DNA from: Stromatinia cepivora
Lineage: Eukaryota > Ascomycota > Leotiomycetes > Helotiales > Sclerotiniaceae
DNA length: 64,000 bases
Direction: 5' to 3'
Assembly (NCBI GenBank): GCA_014898415.1
Contig: RCTD01000010.1
Location: 434,001-498,000, forward strand
The notes under the pieces were generated by a model, which was given only the letters and a program-made list of their open reading frames with translations, made no database searches and had not been told where the DNA came from. The translations under genes and the position numbers were made by a program. This document shows, in pieces, positions 12,869 through 24,997 of the stretch. Position 1 is the first letter of the stretch. The number at the start of each line of letters is the position of its first letter.

Positions 12869-15592
12869 ATCGCACAGGGTCTTCGAGGGTGGAGTTCTAG
12901 TCTGAGAATGAAGTCATGATATTCATAGCTACCAAATCATCAATTTCATGTTGTCGCACGGTCACTGGAGAACAGCGAATTCTCCCGCGGTTACATTTTT
13001 CGGACTATTATGCCCTGTTCCTGCCGTATTTTCTCATAAACCGTAGAGAAATGAAGTCTTATACTCATCACGACATGTGGAGCATGTGTTACAAGGATGC
13101 ATTGGTTGTTAAGGTCCTCTCACAATCGACAGGATTGAGTTATTAACACGGCCAGTATAGTTGGGACAGTGCTAAGTAGCACATGTTAGATAATCGCTTC
13201 CGTATCGTCTTGATTTGATCCCTCGCCATCTCCAGAGATAGCTTTTCACCATTTATATCATTCGAATGTCAAAAGTTCGGTGAAGCAAGGGCGTTACTCA
13301 GAACATTGCAGCTCTGTTGTTGAATTGATTTCGTCCTGAAAATGTCTTCACCAGAAAATACGACAGACTTGGATGAGAGTGTTGAGTTTTTCAACTGTTT
13401 TTTATCAGTGCTGATCTATAACAAGATGAACATTCGAATTCGGCAGCTGATTTGTGCAGTGGCTCGTCTATTCTTAGATTAGAATCGACCATGTGCAAAA
13501 TACAGATACTGTGGTATTATCACAATACTATAGGACAAACATTAAATATCAAATGCGGATCAAACTTTGGTGGGAATTGAAGGAGATAGAACCGACGCGC
13601 GCGAAGTATAACGAGGATGCTAGAACAATGAACGGGGCAAAAATACCAGAAGCAAAGCCTGACCAAGTTGACTTCGATGTTACGCAGTGGTGAGAGATAT
13701 TGGATATCAGGATTAAGCACAAAAAGAGGGGATACTTGATACATCGGAAGGCCACCAGTTCAGCATGGGATAGCTGGGAGCCAGAAGAGAAGTTGGCACA
13801 GTTGGACGTGTTGAGAGAGTTTCTAAGGAGCTAACCGAATGTTCAAAGAGGGTTGAAAGGTTCTTCCAACAGGAAAATGCAATCTGTAGACGAGTTAAAC
13901 TAAAGTAGGCAGCGTATAAAGAGGATGCAAAGTACGGAGACAACACATGTCAGGAAGGAATGCAGAGGGCGGAGAGGACACAGATACGGAATGAACATAT
14001 TCGGGCCACGATGGTGAATTTATTTTGTCGCGCGGTGTATAGTAATCCGGTATAACGTGTGTATTCGGAGTGGAAAGAGGACTATCCCTGCGGGTTCATG
14101 GCAGGGCAGAGCGGCGTCGGATTTCCTTACTGGGTAAGTATGCCGTGTTATCGCGGGAGAGAGCCGCGAGGTGGGTGGAGTGAATATCGGACTCTCGTAT
14201 GTGGTACTCTGTTTTGCAAGGTATAGGGATAATCCTATTATAGAACTACTCGCATGGATTGCTAGATATTTGTTTATGACGCTATAGATGCATCATTTCA
14301 CCTGCTTCCTTTTAGGACAATATTGGTATCAGTAAGTATTCTCACCTCTCTTCAGACACTAAGCGCCCTCTAGAGATGGAAGCGAACACTGCTTTGCAGT
14401 GCTTAAGTTTAAATACACTCGATCTACTCTATATAGCTATGTCTTTGCAGGGTAATAGATGTATTTTTCCAGAACAGTATAATAAGTCCTACAAACACTT
14501 TGACATGATTTCTTTTGGCTGGGAATTTAGTATTTGAAACCCATCTTAGCTTTTTCTTTATCATTTCTAGTACTTCGTAGAGTTTGCAGCTTCCTTTGGT
14601 ATCAGTACGAGGATTTCAAGTGTTATATTCGAGTGAGTTCGTATCCCAAGTTGAGACTCTATTTTATGGTAAATTGTATTAGTTGATCAAGAGAATAGGA
14701 AAGATGATGCTTGATCAGTGAACATGAGAATATTTCTCGACCAGCCATAGAAATGTCCCAGTGATACGAGAGTATTCTTTCAGCGTGACAAAAGGGATTT
14801 TCGGCAATGGATCGATATTAAGCGCTGTGTTGTGCTTTATACAAAGAGGCGTGGCAATGAATAGCATGGTGCAGCCGACGAGCTCGCGGTATATTTGAAA
14901 GATCTTGTAAACTTTCGATGATCTGCTGGTATTCCTAGCACTTCTCTATTCTTCAAGAATAATTCCACATTCACAACACAACAAAATTTCCTCATTTGAA
15001 CGCGTAAGCTATCAAGATTGCTACTACTTCACAGTCGGTCACAGCAAGTTAGCTTTCATAAACCCGAATTGTGACGATAATCGAGCATAAAAGCGTCAAT
15101 CGCAATTGCGCAATAGCAAAATGTGGCCAGCAAGGAATTTCAAGGAGACCAGAGAGAATGCCACCGGCAGTGCAAGTAATATGTATCGAATCGGGGGGGC
15201 TTTCGATGAAATTCTTTGCAACTCGCCCACCATTCCCGCCTGGAATGAAGCTGGAGGCTCTACGACGTGCTGGAGCCACTTACTACTCTCCTTTTAAGTG
15301 ATTGGATGTGATATTGTTTGATCTATTCCTGGATAAGATCATAAGGCTTGAGTTGGTACTTATAAAAGGAAAGATTGCGCAGAGATTGCGAAACTTGCAG
15401 GTGGTACTTGCCATGGGCGTCGTAAGTGACTGAATGTGTTGAAAGTTAATTTTTAATATGGCTGACAAAGGGGGAAAATAGTCGATAGTGTTCCTAACTG
15501 GGATAATGAAACATATATGAAAAGAATCCTCGTCGGGGAATATGAGGTAATCTACAACACGATAAGAATTACTTGGGAAGAGCTCGAAAAAC
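12869..15592. other. Long gene-poor stretch with possible relic exons
   Basis: Nothing here could be assigned with confidence. A 46-codon frame starts at 13342 and a 66-codon frame at 13493-13693 has coding-like, charge-rich composition (KLWWELKEIEPTRAKYNED) that continues past its stop to about 13833. These may be relic exons of one lost gene. The region from 14000 to 15592 shows no supported gene on either strand. Confidence 0.35.
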
Positions 15593-16078
15593 ATGCCGAA
15601 CCAAACAGGTGCGTTGAGAGTCGAGGCACTTGCGTTAGAAGGGCTTGGGAAAGTGTGGAACTACACGGTACCACATGATAATATCCCAGGCCTTACCAGT
15701 CGAAGCATTGCAGATAGAATGTCCGTAGATGCGGAGATGTATAATCATGTAACTATCGACAGATTCCAATGGATCGAGGGTCGAGATTCGCATAGACAAG
15801 CTCCATCTGATTTGACGGCAAATCGGCAAGATCCTGACTGGGCATCATTGGACAGCTTTCCATGGATTGAAAGTCGCGAAACCAGTGCGACAAATCATAG
15901 GACACTAGATAGCAGCGAGGTAGATCATTTCTCTACCAATGCCCTCGATAGTTTTCCATGGATCACGAGATGTGATGAAGGAAATGGGATCAGTGATGAA
16001 GATTCCGTGCATCCTGTCCTCAGCGGCAACATCCCATGCTCTACTTTATCATGCCAACGCCTCTTACCTGTTGACTGA
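15593..16078 (+). CDS. Hypothetical protein with three FxWI-type repeats (161 aa)
   Basis: Uninterrupted 161-codon frame, not recognised. An in-frame TAA about 30 bases upstream makes the ATG at 15593 the first possible start. Its feature is a motif repeated three times at about 30-40 residue spacing: DRFQWIEGRDS, LDSFPWIESRET and LDSFPWITRCDE. The corresponding DNA is only partly conserved, so the repeats are old rather than recent duplications. The linkers are polar and low in hydrophobic residues, so the protein looks disordered with three short linear motifs. No signal peptide or membrane segment is present. It could be an exon of a longer gene. Confidence 0.45.
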   Translation: MPNQTGALRVEALALEGLGKVWNYTVPHDNIPGLTSRSIADRMSVDAEMYNHVTIDRFQWIEGRDSHRQAPSDLTANRQDPDWASLDSFPWIESRETSATNHRTLDSSEVDHFSTNALDSFPWITRCDEGNGISDEDSVHPVLSGNIPCSTLSCQRLLPVD

Positions 16079-16971
16079 CCATTGACAACCTACATCGAAT
16101 AATTCATTTTCACGTTCAATGAGGAGTGTCCCAGTCACTAGATAAGGCTCGCTTCCCACAAGTCTCTATTGTTTCGTGATCTGGAGTGATCGCTTAGTAA
16201 GATGGAAAAGATGAGAATTCTCGAATAGATTATTTTTCTTTTATTTTCTTAGGTGCAGGACAACTAGACAGGATTTTGACGCAATACCATTAGAATTCCA
16301 CCACTGCCCATCAACCTAGGTTATTCAAAGGACATGACCTTGGAGTGATATTATAATTCTATTGTCATCATCACTGATGACTGTATGTCTAAGTATGTAG
16401 TTAGTTCGTTGTTGGTTGTGGGTATTTAGTGATACACGGAGCGGAGGTATTCACCACATTGATCCCGGATAACGCTAAAGATAAATAATCAACGTGGGGT
16501 TTAACTCAGGGGTAATAACACCGAAGAATTTCCATCCCCATCATCTAAACATGACATCAACTCTTTTTTCCATCACCGCCGTCGGAATAGCTACATCGAG
16601 GTTATCCGACAAAATTCTTTTCATGAAGACACCTTTCAAAATGGAAAGATGTATTAGCTACTGTTCACAAGTGGGCCCTGCACAACCACGGCATTCACTA
16701 CCCCTCCTCCCCACCCTCATCATTGGCCAATAAACCTCAAAATGATCCACTCATCTTGCAGACTTGCCCTGACAATCTCCCTTACTGTGATTGTGCGACA
16801 TGCCCATCGTGCGACCCCACTACTTACGCATGCAAACAGCTTTCTCCATATTTAGCTCTGTATCGCCTCCTTCCATCACTTTCAAGCACAAGTTCATCTC
16901 AGCTGCGCTACTCTTCCTCAATACAAACTATCCTCCCATATTCTCCCATACGAAGATATCAAACCGCAATA
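16079..16971. other. Intergenic / 5' region of the SDR gene
   Basis: No supported gene. A frame in phase with the SDR gene is open from 16723, but its extra 83 codons are Ser/Pro/Tyr-rich and unlike an SDR N-terminus, so they are treated as leader DNA. Confidence 0.45.
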
Positions 16972-17975
16972 ATGGCAGGTGAAGCAATGAACGACGGAAA
17001 GTTTAAACACAACCTCACCGAGGCTCCCACCTATACATCAAAGGTGTTGCCCATGTTTTCACTCAAAGGACGAACTGCCATTGTATCTGGGGCAGGTGCT
17101 GGTATAGGTCTCGCCGTTGCTCATGCGCTAGCTGAAGCTGGCGCTAATGTCGCTATTTGGTACAACAGCAACAAGAAGGCTATTCAGGAGGCCGAGAAGA
17201 TTGAGAAGGAATATGGTGTTACTTGTTCGTATTCCTGCTTACTAGAATCACCCGAGATGGTGTGGCACAAGGCTGATCGTCATACGAACCATAGGTAAAG
17301 CATACCAGGTCAACGTTACCTCCTTTGAAGCCGTCGAACAAGCTGTCAACACCGCCGTAACTGAACTCAATGGTCGTCTCGATATCTTTATCGCAAACTC
17401 TGGTATTCCATGGATCCAAGGTCCTGCTCTTGATGGAGAGCTTGAGCACTACAAAAAAGTGGTAACAACAGATTTAGATGGGACATTCTATTGTGCTCGG
17501 GCGGCGGGTCAACATTGGAGAAGACAGAAGAAAGAGGGTACCACTATTGATGGAAAGAAATTGGAAGGATTCAATTATGGAAGTTTTGTGGCAACCGCCA
17601 GTATGAGTGGGCATATTGTCAACATTCCCCAATTCCAAGCCGCATATAATGCTGCGAAAGCTGGAGTTATTCATTTATGTTCGTATATTTGCCCTTCTTC
17701 TCCCCACGAGATACTAATTACATACAGGTAAATCCCTAGCAGTAGAATGGGTTGGATTTGCACGCTCCAATACCGTTTCTCCCGGTTATATCGCGACTGA
17801 GATCTCCCAATTTTGTCCTCCTGAGACAAAGGCTACTTGGAAGGATAAGATTCCAATGGGTAGAGAAGGAGAGGCTCATGAGTTGAAGGGGGTGTTCCTT
17901 TTCCTCGCCAGTGATGCTTCAAGTTATTGCACTGGAACTGACATCATCTGTGATGGTGGTTACTGCCTACCATAA
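16972..17975 (+). CDS. Classical short-chain dehydrogenase/reductase, sorbose/xylulose-reductase-like (294 aa)
   Basis: Three exons: 16972-17224, 17295-17678 and 17728-17975. Both introns (70 and 49 nt) use the uncommon donor GTTCGT, and each acceptor is followed by GTAAA; all phases fit. The cofactor motif is SGAGAGIG (residues 39-46), the structural Asn is in NSG (119-121), and the catalytic residues are Ser189, Tyr202 and Lys206 (YNAAK). This is the classical SDR set. Overall pattern, with the N-terminal extension before FSLKGRTAIVSG and the CDGGYCLP end, is closest to fungal NADP-dependent sorbose/L-xylulose or mannitol reductases (SOU1 type). The exact substrate cannot be read from sequence. 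A P450 follows on the same strand 1.5 kb away; the gap argues against tight co-regulation. Confidence 0.9.
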
Positions 17976-19455
17976 ACGAATATAGACGAGAGATGATTGA
18001 TGAGGTGTTCAGGGGTTTGGAATATTGGGATAGACTAGACATCATTATTTCGGCATGAAATGAATATATTAAGAACACAACGACAATCTCTTTATTGTGA
18101 TAGCATAGCGTTCGAAGGTCAATCAATTGACTTACATATGAAAATTGAGGACTCTTGGTACAGAATAATAATTGTCTTGGGACCTCAAAAGCTTCGAATC
18201 ACCACTTACCAAAACCCCACTCTACACGCTTGACAGCTGTCAGAGATGTGCAACAAACCACGGCGCCGCCCACTAAGGCCCACTTCTAAATATTTGACAG
18301 CTGTCCCAGACGTGCAACAAAACTTGTGTATTGTACCTATTGTGTTCTGATGAATATTGGCACATTCCGCAACAAAATGTAGTGAATTTTCTGGAAATTT
18401 CTCGGCTCGTTAGAAATGAAGGGGGCGTTGACGAGGTATAAAATCGTACAAAGATGGAGAGTTGATCAATTGCGCTTTGGGTAAGTAATATTAAAATTAT
18501 ATGCTGGCTTGACTCGTGAAGTTTTTTAGTAGAAAATTTGACTTTTGTAGCGGAGCTATTGGTTGTGAATTCCGATTTTTAATGATTTTGGTGTGGAATG
18601 GTTGCGCTTTTTGTGGATGATGTTCTGTACATCACGGAAAGAAGGTGTTGATGACTAATATGATTCCCTTATAGAGTGATGGTACACTGCCCACACAGAT
18701 TGATCCTTGCGAGTGAGGGCGGTTGTAACGATATCTAGCTCATAAACACGTCAATACAAATGTTTGCTAACTTTATTTGATCACTTCAGCATTATGCATA
18801 CTTTGCCTATGATTTGTGAAGGTTTGAGGGAAGTGCCCTTGGAAGAATTGAGGATGGGATGGGCTTTTATTATATTCATCGCAATGAGTTCAGTAGATTC
18901 TTCTTTATTGTCAAGCGCGGGACAATTCGTAACTGCCGAGATGTGAAACTCCTAGTAATCTAGTAACCTGGCACCCCAGAATCCCCGCAATATGGCTGTG
19001 TAAGGTTTGCTTCGGCTTTGTCCGACGCCAATGGCTATTACGACATCAAATGTGCGGGAGGAATCTGTGTTGAGGGTTGATGGCAGGTACCGCGACCAAT
19101 TGTTTCAAGTTAAGATCCTCTCTTTGTTCGATATGTTTCTCGGTTATCGTCGGACAGATCTCAATGGAGAAGCTTCTTACCGTATTTGTGTCAACTTCTC
19201 AATTTCTAACCCCCTCAACCCAAATTCCCTCAATCTTGATTATTTCTTCATTTTTCACTCACTGGGCATCAATTGTTCAGAGGGCCAAAGTGAATGGATG
19301 AGATCAATGCATGGAATGCAGTGTCTAAAACAATTTAGTATATCTCGTGACTTTGAAGAAAGTATTGCCGTACGCTGTATGCGAGTAATATTTAAGCTAC
19401 GATTACAACAACTCCAGGTTCAATCACTCTGTACATCATCACAGGGAAACTAACC
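17976..19455. other. Intergenic with a possible small Cys-containing relic
   Basis: No firm gene. Around 18969-19079 the plus strand reads a short open segment ending YYDIKCAGGICVEG, which resembles the last exon of a small secreted Cys-containing protein. I could not build a credible first exon with signal peptide (a hydrophobic stretch at about 18857-18930 is a candidate), so it is not called as a gene. Confidence 0.3.
18230..18321. repeat. Two copies of a palindrome-led motif
   Basis: TTGACAGCTGTC occurs at 18230-18241 and 18294-18305, each followed by an imperfect copy of AGANGTGCAACAAA. The core GACAGCTGTC is a perfect 10-base palindrome. The copies are 64 bp apart between the SDR gene and the P450. 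Confidence 0.6.
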
Positions 19456-21197
19456 ATGATGGAACTTTTATCCACGATGGCTTTTATTCTAAACGGAACC
19501 CTTTGGGCTCTGATATTTGCAACAACTATCTCAGTGGTATATGTGAGTGTCCTTGCATGATGCAAGTAATTTAAGCTGACCGCATCATAGCTGACAAGTC
19601 TCACGATTTATCGTCTGACATTTCATCCTCTCTCAAAGTATCCCGGACCATTCCTTGCAAAGATCACAGATTGGTACTCGGTATATCATGCATGGAAAGG
19701 CGACAGACATCTGGAGTTTTATAGGTGTCATGAGAAATATGGTAAATAATTGCGTTCCAAGGGGGAAATCGACGATGCTAATTTTTAAGGTCCGGTATTT
19801 CGATTTGGCCCCGATAGCCTTTCGATCAATTCTAACACGGCTTTAAAAACGATCTATGGCCATAAGTCGAATGTCAAGAAGTCTCAATTCTACACGGTGT
19901 TTCCTCCAACCAAGGATACATTCAACACCCACAGCAGCATCGACAAAGCTAGTCATGCAAGAAAAAGAAGAGTTCTCTCACATGCGTTTTCAGACAGCGC
20001 TATCAAGACCATGGAGAAGTACATTTTAGCAAATGTTAGAACTTTCTGTACCAATCTTGGCCAACCAAAAGCATCGGCAGAAAAATCTACTGCTGGGTGG
20101 AGTGTCGCCCAGAACATGTCTGATTGGTGTAACTACTTGACATTTGATGTTATGGGTGATCTTTGTTTTGGAAAAGCATTTGAGATGTTAGAAAATGCAT
20201 CTAACCGTCATGTGATTGATTTGATTGGAAACGCTGCTCACACTCACTTGATCGTAAGCACCCAATCCATGGTTGTTCAGAAAATACACTAATCTTTTAG
20301 ACTGGCACATACCCTATAATTAAGACCATTGGTTTGAGCAAAATTCTCTTTCACAAAATCTACGCGCAGAGAATGAAGTACATGGCATACAGCAGAGCTC
20401 AAGCTACCGAAAGAACAAAGATTGGACTTGATACTGACCGCAAGGACTTCTTTTACTATCTCCTCAATGCTCGCGATTCAGAAACTGGACAGGGATTTAC
20501 TACTCCGGAGCTATGGGGCGAGAGTAATTTACTCATTATTGCTGGATCTGATACCACTTCAGCAGCTCTTGCTGCAGCTTTCTTCTACTTGGTTCACAAC
20601 CCCGATAAATTAGAGATTCTCACAAAGGAAGTCATTTCCACCTTTTCCGATGTCGAAGAGATTCATTCCAGCCCTACACTCAATGGATGTACGTACTTAA
20701 GAGCAGTCATTGACGAATCAATGCGCCTTTCGCCACCCGTCGGCGGCATTCTTCCCCGTGAGGTTCTTCCCGGCGGAATTGACATCGACGGTCTCCACAT
20801 TCCCGCCGGCTACGTAGTCGGAACTCCTCACTATGCCATTCATCACAACCCAGCCTATTATCCCTCTCCCTTCACCTTCCTCCCCGAACGTTGGATCCCT
20901 TCTTCCTCTCCCCGAATCACCGCAGAATCAGTAGCACTTTCTCAAAGCGCCTTCTGTCCTTTTAGTATTGGTCCTCGAGGATGTATCGGAAAAGGAGTCG
21001 CCTATGTGGAGTTAATGACTAGTTTGGCCAGAGTGGTGTTTATGTATGAAATGAGGATGGCAAAAGGATATAGCGTTGGAGAAGGAAATGAGAATTTGGA
21101 GGTGGGAAGACGTAGGAAGGATGAGTATCAGTTGAGGGATAGTTTTACGAGTATGAAGGATGGTCCTTATGTGGAGTTTAGGGCGAGGGCTAAATAA
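19456..21197 (+). CDS. Cytochrome P450 monooxygenase (532 aa)
   Basis: Four exons: 19456-19542, 19591-19741, 19790-20253 and 20301-21197. The three introns are 47-48 nt with good donors (GTGAGT, GTAAAT, GTAAGC) and consistent phases. An N-terminal membrane anchor (residues ~8-30, [20 protein letters not shown]) and the KYPGP hinge are present. Later come the I-helix oxygen-binding AGSDTT (about 315-320), the K-helix ExxR (373-376, ESMR), the PERW region and the heme loop [15 protein letters not shown] with Cys462. All key residues are intact and the length is normal for a microsomal fungal P450. The pattern resembles clans containing CYP65 and benzoate-hydroxylase-like enzymes; the subfamily and substrate are not determinable by eye. 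No other secondary-metabolite core gene is in the window. Confidence 0.92.
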
Positions 21198-22887
21198 GGG
21201 ACAGTCAGGGGTGGATTGGTTGGTGAGATGTTTTTTTTTTTTTTTTTTTCTTTTCTTTTTTTTTTGAGATGAACTGGGAGTTGGGGGATAACTTAGGCAT
21301 TTCATGGCGAAATTGTGCTTTTTATCGGATGTATAATCTAGTCCAATGAGTTTTACGCACCTTCATTAACGCATGTTTGGCTCTCCTTTTATCTATCGTG
21401 AAGTATGACATGGTGCATGGTGATTATTCTCTCGATTTAGTAATAGATGGCACGTAGTGCATGTATGAGCATATTTAGTAGTTCTTGAAAGGAACGAGAC
21501 TATCTATTTCGTTCATCGTAAAATCAAGAAGAAGGGAATAGCTAGACGCCGCAAATAAAGGGTCTCAGGCCCACCATGTTATTTGTTATCATTGATAATC
21601 ATCATGAAAACTAATAAATTATTTGTATTTGGGTGGATTATTTATTGCCGATTTATGTATCTTAGTAATGTAAGTCTAAACAAGTCTGGTTTAGCTTTTA
21701 TTATAAATTACATATGAGCATCGATATCATACTCTATTTATAAAATAAGAAAAAATTCTGTAAATAAACTCGAGCTCTGTAGAATGAGTGGGATAAATGG
21801 TCGATATTGTTTTCTCTTCTCTATTCAGTTTTAAATTTTTGAATTTTGAATTTTGGATGTCGATTTATAAGATTTTAATCTTATATAATTCTAAGAAGTA
21901 AATGCACTTTTGTCCTTTTGATAGTTTTGATGCTCATGGTAGAGATTCTGGGAATGGAGTGTTAAGTATTATTTATTATTTTATAAGGGATTATAATGGA
22001 TTTCCGATTTAGAGGTAAAATTCGAGAAACCCTGAGAGCAGAGTTTATGCGATTGCTAAATGTTAACTGAGTTCGTGGGGGAGGAGGGGGGAGTATGGCG
22101 GGATTTCCCAATACCACTCGAGTACGGGGGAAAGTTGTCGATGAAGGAGTAAGGCTAGCTGCGGAAGATGGAGGGGATAAGTGGGCCGGAAAACGGAAAA
22201 GATCGATAATTGGATTTCGATTAAAAAGATGGTAGGCGGATGTAATGGTTGATGAATGGGTATATTTTGAAGGTGATCTTTTGATGCTTCAGCCTTCTGT
22301 TCCTCCAGCACCGGAACAGTATTTTTCACCAAGTGGCGCTACATATAATTTTACTTTCATCTCTAAATCCGAATTCCCTGTCCAGTTCTTCAATCACTGC
22401 TGGGCCAAGCTCCACTTCTCGGCCATCAGACTTTGCTTGGTCGTCAAAATCATCCTCAGCTACATCCACTTTTCAAATATTACTTGCGTCAAGTTCCAGT
22501 TCGAAGAGTTATATCATATCTCATCTACTTCGTCTTCCCAATTTGTTCCTCTTCAGAATTTCAGAGCATATCTCAATTTAGTCGTGCCTGTCAAGTTGGT
22601 GGATTCTTTGGTATCCAGGACCAAATTACACAGACACTGATCCCCTTCTAACTCCTATTCCCTATCCTGAAGGCAAATTTGTTTTTCCTCGTACGGCGCA
22701 GGAGATGCCTGCTTCTAGCAGGGAGAAAGAGCAGCTTTAGGTGTCATTGACTGCATTGACAAGCCGACGGTATCTTGTATCTTGTCAGGGGGATGTACCC
22801 TAAGATTCTAAAATAAACATCCTAGATGTTCATAAAGAGGATATTATATATGTTTTTTTGTTATAAAATAGATATGTTCAATTCACA
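21198..22887. other. Intergenic, AT-rich, with an unresolved coding-like patch
   Basis: The P450 is followed by a poly-T tract and AT-rich DNA. Between about 22245 and 22740 several overlapping plus-strand frames have codon-like composition (for example a readable piece around PYPEGKFVFPRTAQEM near 22660-22700), but no single gene model could be made to work. It may be a decayed gene. Confidence 0.35.
21231..21265 (+). repeat. Poly-T tract
   Basis: About 35 bases of T broken only by two single C residues, just after the P450 stop. It may serve in 3'-end formation on either strand or be a simple slippage tract. Confidence 0.8.
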
Positions 22888-22895
22888 CTCTAAGG

Positions 22896-23756
22896 CAGGG
22901 CTGGGCACCCGTACCCTACCCGGGGTATCTGGCCTTACGGGGTAGTATACTCTACCCCGTAAGCTTTTACGGGGTGTATACCCGCCAAATAATCCGGGTA
23001 CCCGGGGTACCTACAGGTAAATATTATATAATCATTCTATAGTTATTGTTTAAAAAAAAGGTTATTCCTAATTATATAATAGAATCAAAAACATCAGATT
23101 ATACTATTTGAATTATATTATTGAAAATTTGTATTATTCTATCTAATATATTATTTTGTAAGTTTCTTTTTCTTCAAACAATTATATCAATTATATCTTT
23201 CTACACCAGTAATAATAATATAATGGATCAAGACAACCTACCAGATAACTTATATCTATTATGCAATAATACCGATAATATTGTTTTTGGATCTATTGAT
23301 CGAAATATACTTCTTTTTTTAAACAATATTAATAACAAATATGTTAGGCAATTTATTAATGATACTCTTCAACATTTACAATCAGTTTTATGCTCATCGA
23401 ATATACTATTTCTTGGAAAAACAAGAAAATTGTAGAGATAAAGCTTTTAGAGAAGTTATATAAGAGTTATCAATGATTATTTTAGAATAAACAAATAATA
23501 TATCTTCATTTTTTCCTTGTTTGACTTCAAAATTATGCTATGATTTGAGTAAAAAACTATTATTCTATAATACTTATAATCTCTCAAATATATCTTCAAA
23601 TATTTTTAATATATATTATATACCTTATAAATACTCCGGATACCCGGGCAATCTACAGGGTGATTATCCTACCCCGTAGAGGTAGAGCTGGGTGTAATAC
23701 CGGCCGGGTTATACCCCGGGTTATCCCGGGTATACCCTACCCAGTGCCCAGCCCTG
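22896..23756. mobile_element. Non-autonomous hAT-like element (861 bp), nnnTAnnn-type 8-bp target duplication
   Basis: The ends are inverted repeats starting CAGGGCTGGGCAC. Identical 8-base duplications, CTCTAAGG, lie at 22888-22895 and 23757-23764; the central TA fits the Buster-type hAT target pattern. The subterminal regions are GC-rich with repeated CCCGGGTA-like blocks, and the left one holds a perfect hairpin at 22934-22963 (12-bp stem CTTACGGGGTAG, 6-base loop). The middle is AT-rich. A 104-codon plus frame at 23121-23435 is not a recognisable transposase, so the element is probably mobilised in trans. Confidence 0.9.
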
Positions 23757-23764
23757 CTCTAAGG

Positions 23765-24352
23765 TATATAAGCAACTATATAAGAAAGATTTACTCTTAT
23801 TGAATAATAAATCATATAATATAATAAAAGTTATACGAGTTAGAATTAATATTATAAATACTTGAAATAATAATTTGAAATTGAAGTTATCTTTTAGTTG
23901 ATTTATATTATCGAATTCAAAATTATTTATTTCATTAATAATCAACAAATTATTATTGAAAAAATTAAAATTATTTATATTATCACTGTATTATATAATT
24001 ATACAAAAACAATCACATTAAAGATTGAAATTCTTCAATTTTGAAATATATATTATTATTTTTTTGAATTTCTTGAATTCGAAGATATTTCAATTTCAAT
24101 TTGATTAGAATTCTACCTTTGTAGAATTTCATTATTTTTTTTTTGAAATTTCTTTTTCTAAGTATTTTGTATTATACGATGGATATGATATAATAAATGA
24201 GGAAGATGAAAAGAGAACTGTAAACCAGCTCATTCAAGTCTCCAAATCTCCTATATCATTCTCCTTCTGACGGGGGGATCTCCATTCGAACATTTTGAAC
24301 CAATCTCTCCATGAAAATAGATAACCCCCATATTTATACGCTTTCACAGCAT
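23765..24352. other. AT-rich intergenic DNA
   Basis: Very AT-rich, with no supported frame or repeat; 3' flank of the coiled-coil gene at its right end. Confidence 0.5.
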
Positions 24353-24835
24353 TCACCACTTAAAAGAACCCTCCCTCTTCCTCTGCGTTATAGGCTTCCT
24401 TGGAGGTACGGGGGTTAATTTTATCAAGCGTGGACCAGGAATTCTGCGCTTCGTCTTCTTGACTTTGGGCTTCTCAATTGCTTTGAATAGTCGTCTCAAG
24501 GCAGAAACTATTTCGTTTTTATTACAGCCCAATAATGACGTGAGGCAAATTTGTTTGTATATCTCTGCAGTCACGTAATCATATTCTTGGGGGGTATCGT
24601 AGTAGCGTCGAAAGTACTGGACTTCATGGCGCAAGCGGCCATTTTCTCTCGTCAACTCCTCAATTCTGTCTCTAAGGTTCAAAGCTGGAGAGCGTTTGGA
24701 AGCTTGTAAGCTCTGAGGGCCGAGTTTGATTGCTGTTGTGACACCGTTTTTCTGAAGTATAGCGTGATCCATCAGAGTTATAGCGGGAGGTAGAGTAGAT
24801 ACCCTAAATTTAGAGGTTGGAGGAATTGGTCCCAT
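24353..24835 (-). CDS. Small basic coiled-coil protein, unknown (160 aa)
   Basis: Single open frame of normal composition inside an AT-rich neighbourhood. Residues about 50-80 form an acidic/basic amphipathic helix (LRDRIEELTRENGRLRHEVQ) with a heptad pattern like a short leucine-zipper coiled coil. The C-terminal third is strongly basic (KPKVKKTKRRIPGP, then PPRKPITQRKREG) and could bind nucleic acid or serve as a nuclear signal. There is no basic DNA-contact region directly before the zipper, so it is not a normal bZIP. I do not recognise the family. Position between decayed transposons suggests either a small host gene spared by RIP or a gene of mobile origin. Confidence 0.6.
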   Translation of the reverse strand: MGPIPPTSKFRVSTLPPAITLMDHAILQKNGVTTAIKLGPQSLQASKRSPALNLRDRIEELTRENGRLRHEVQYFRRYYDTPQEYDYVTAEIYKQICLTSLLGCNKNEIVSALRRLFKAIEKPKVKKTKRRIPGPRLIKLTPVPPRKPITQRKREGSFKW

Positions 24836-24997
24836 TGTGATTTGGTCCTCTGTTATGCGGGCAGAGGAGCATTTATCAATTTATGTTCAAACAAAAATGA
24901 ATCAATCTGTAGGAAGTTTCAGAAATGTATTCACTAGTGATGATAGCAACCAAATGTTATAGTGTAATGGATGGCACAAGTAAGAGTTGTGGTCCGG

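Noticed and set aside
19007..19453. 148-codon plus-strand frame upstream of the P450
   Set aside because: Composition and lack of any domain suggest chance; a different frame in the same place shows the more coding-like end YYDIKCAGGICVEG.
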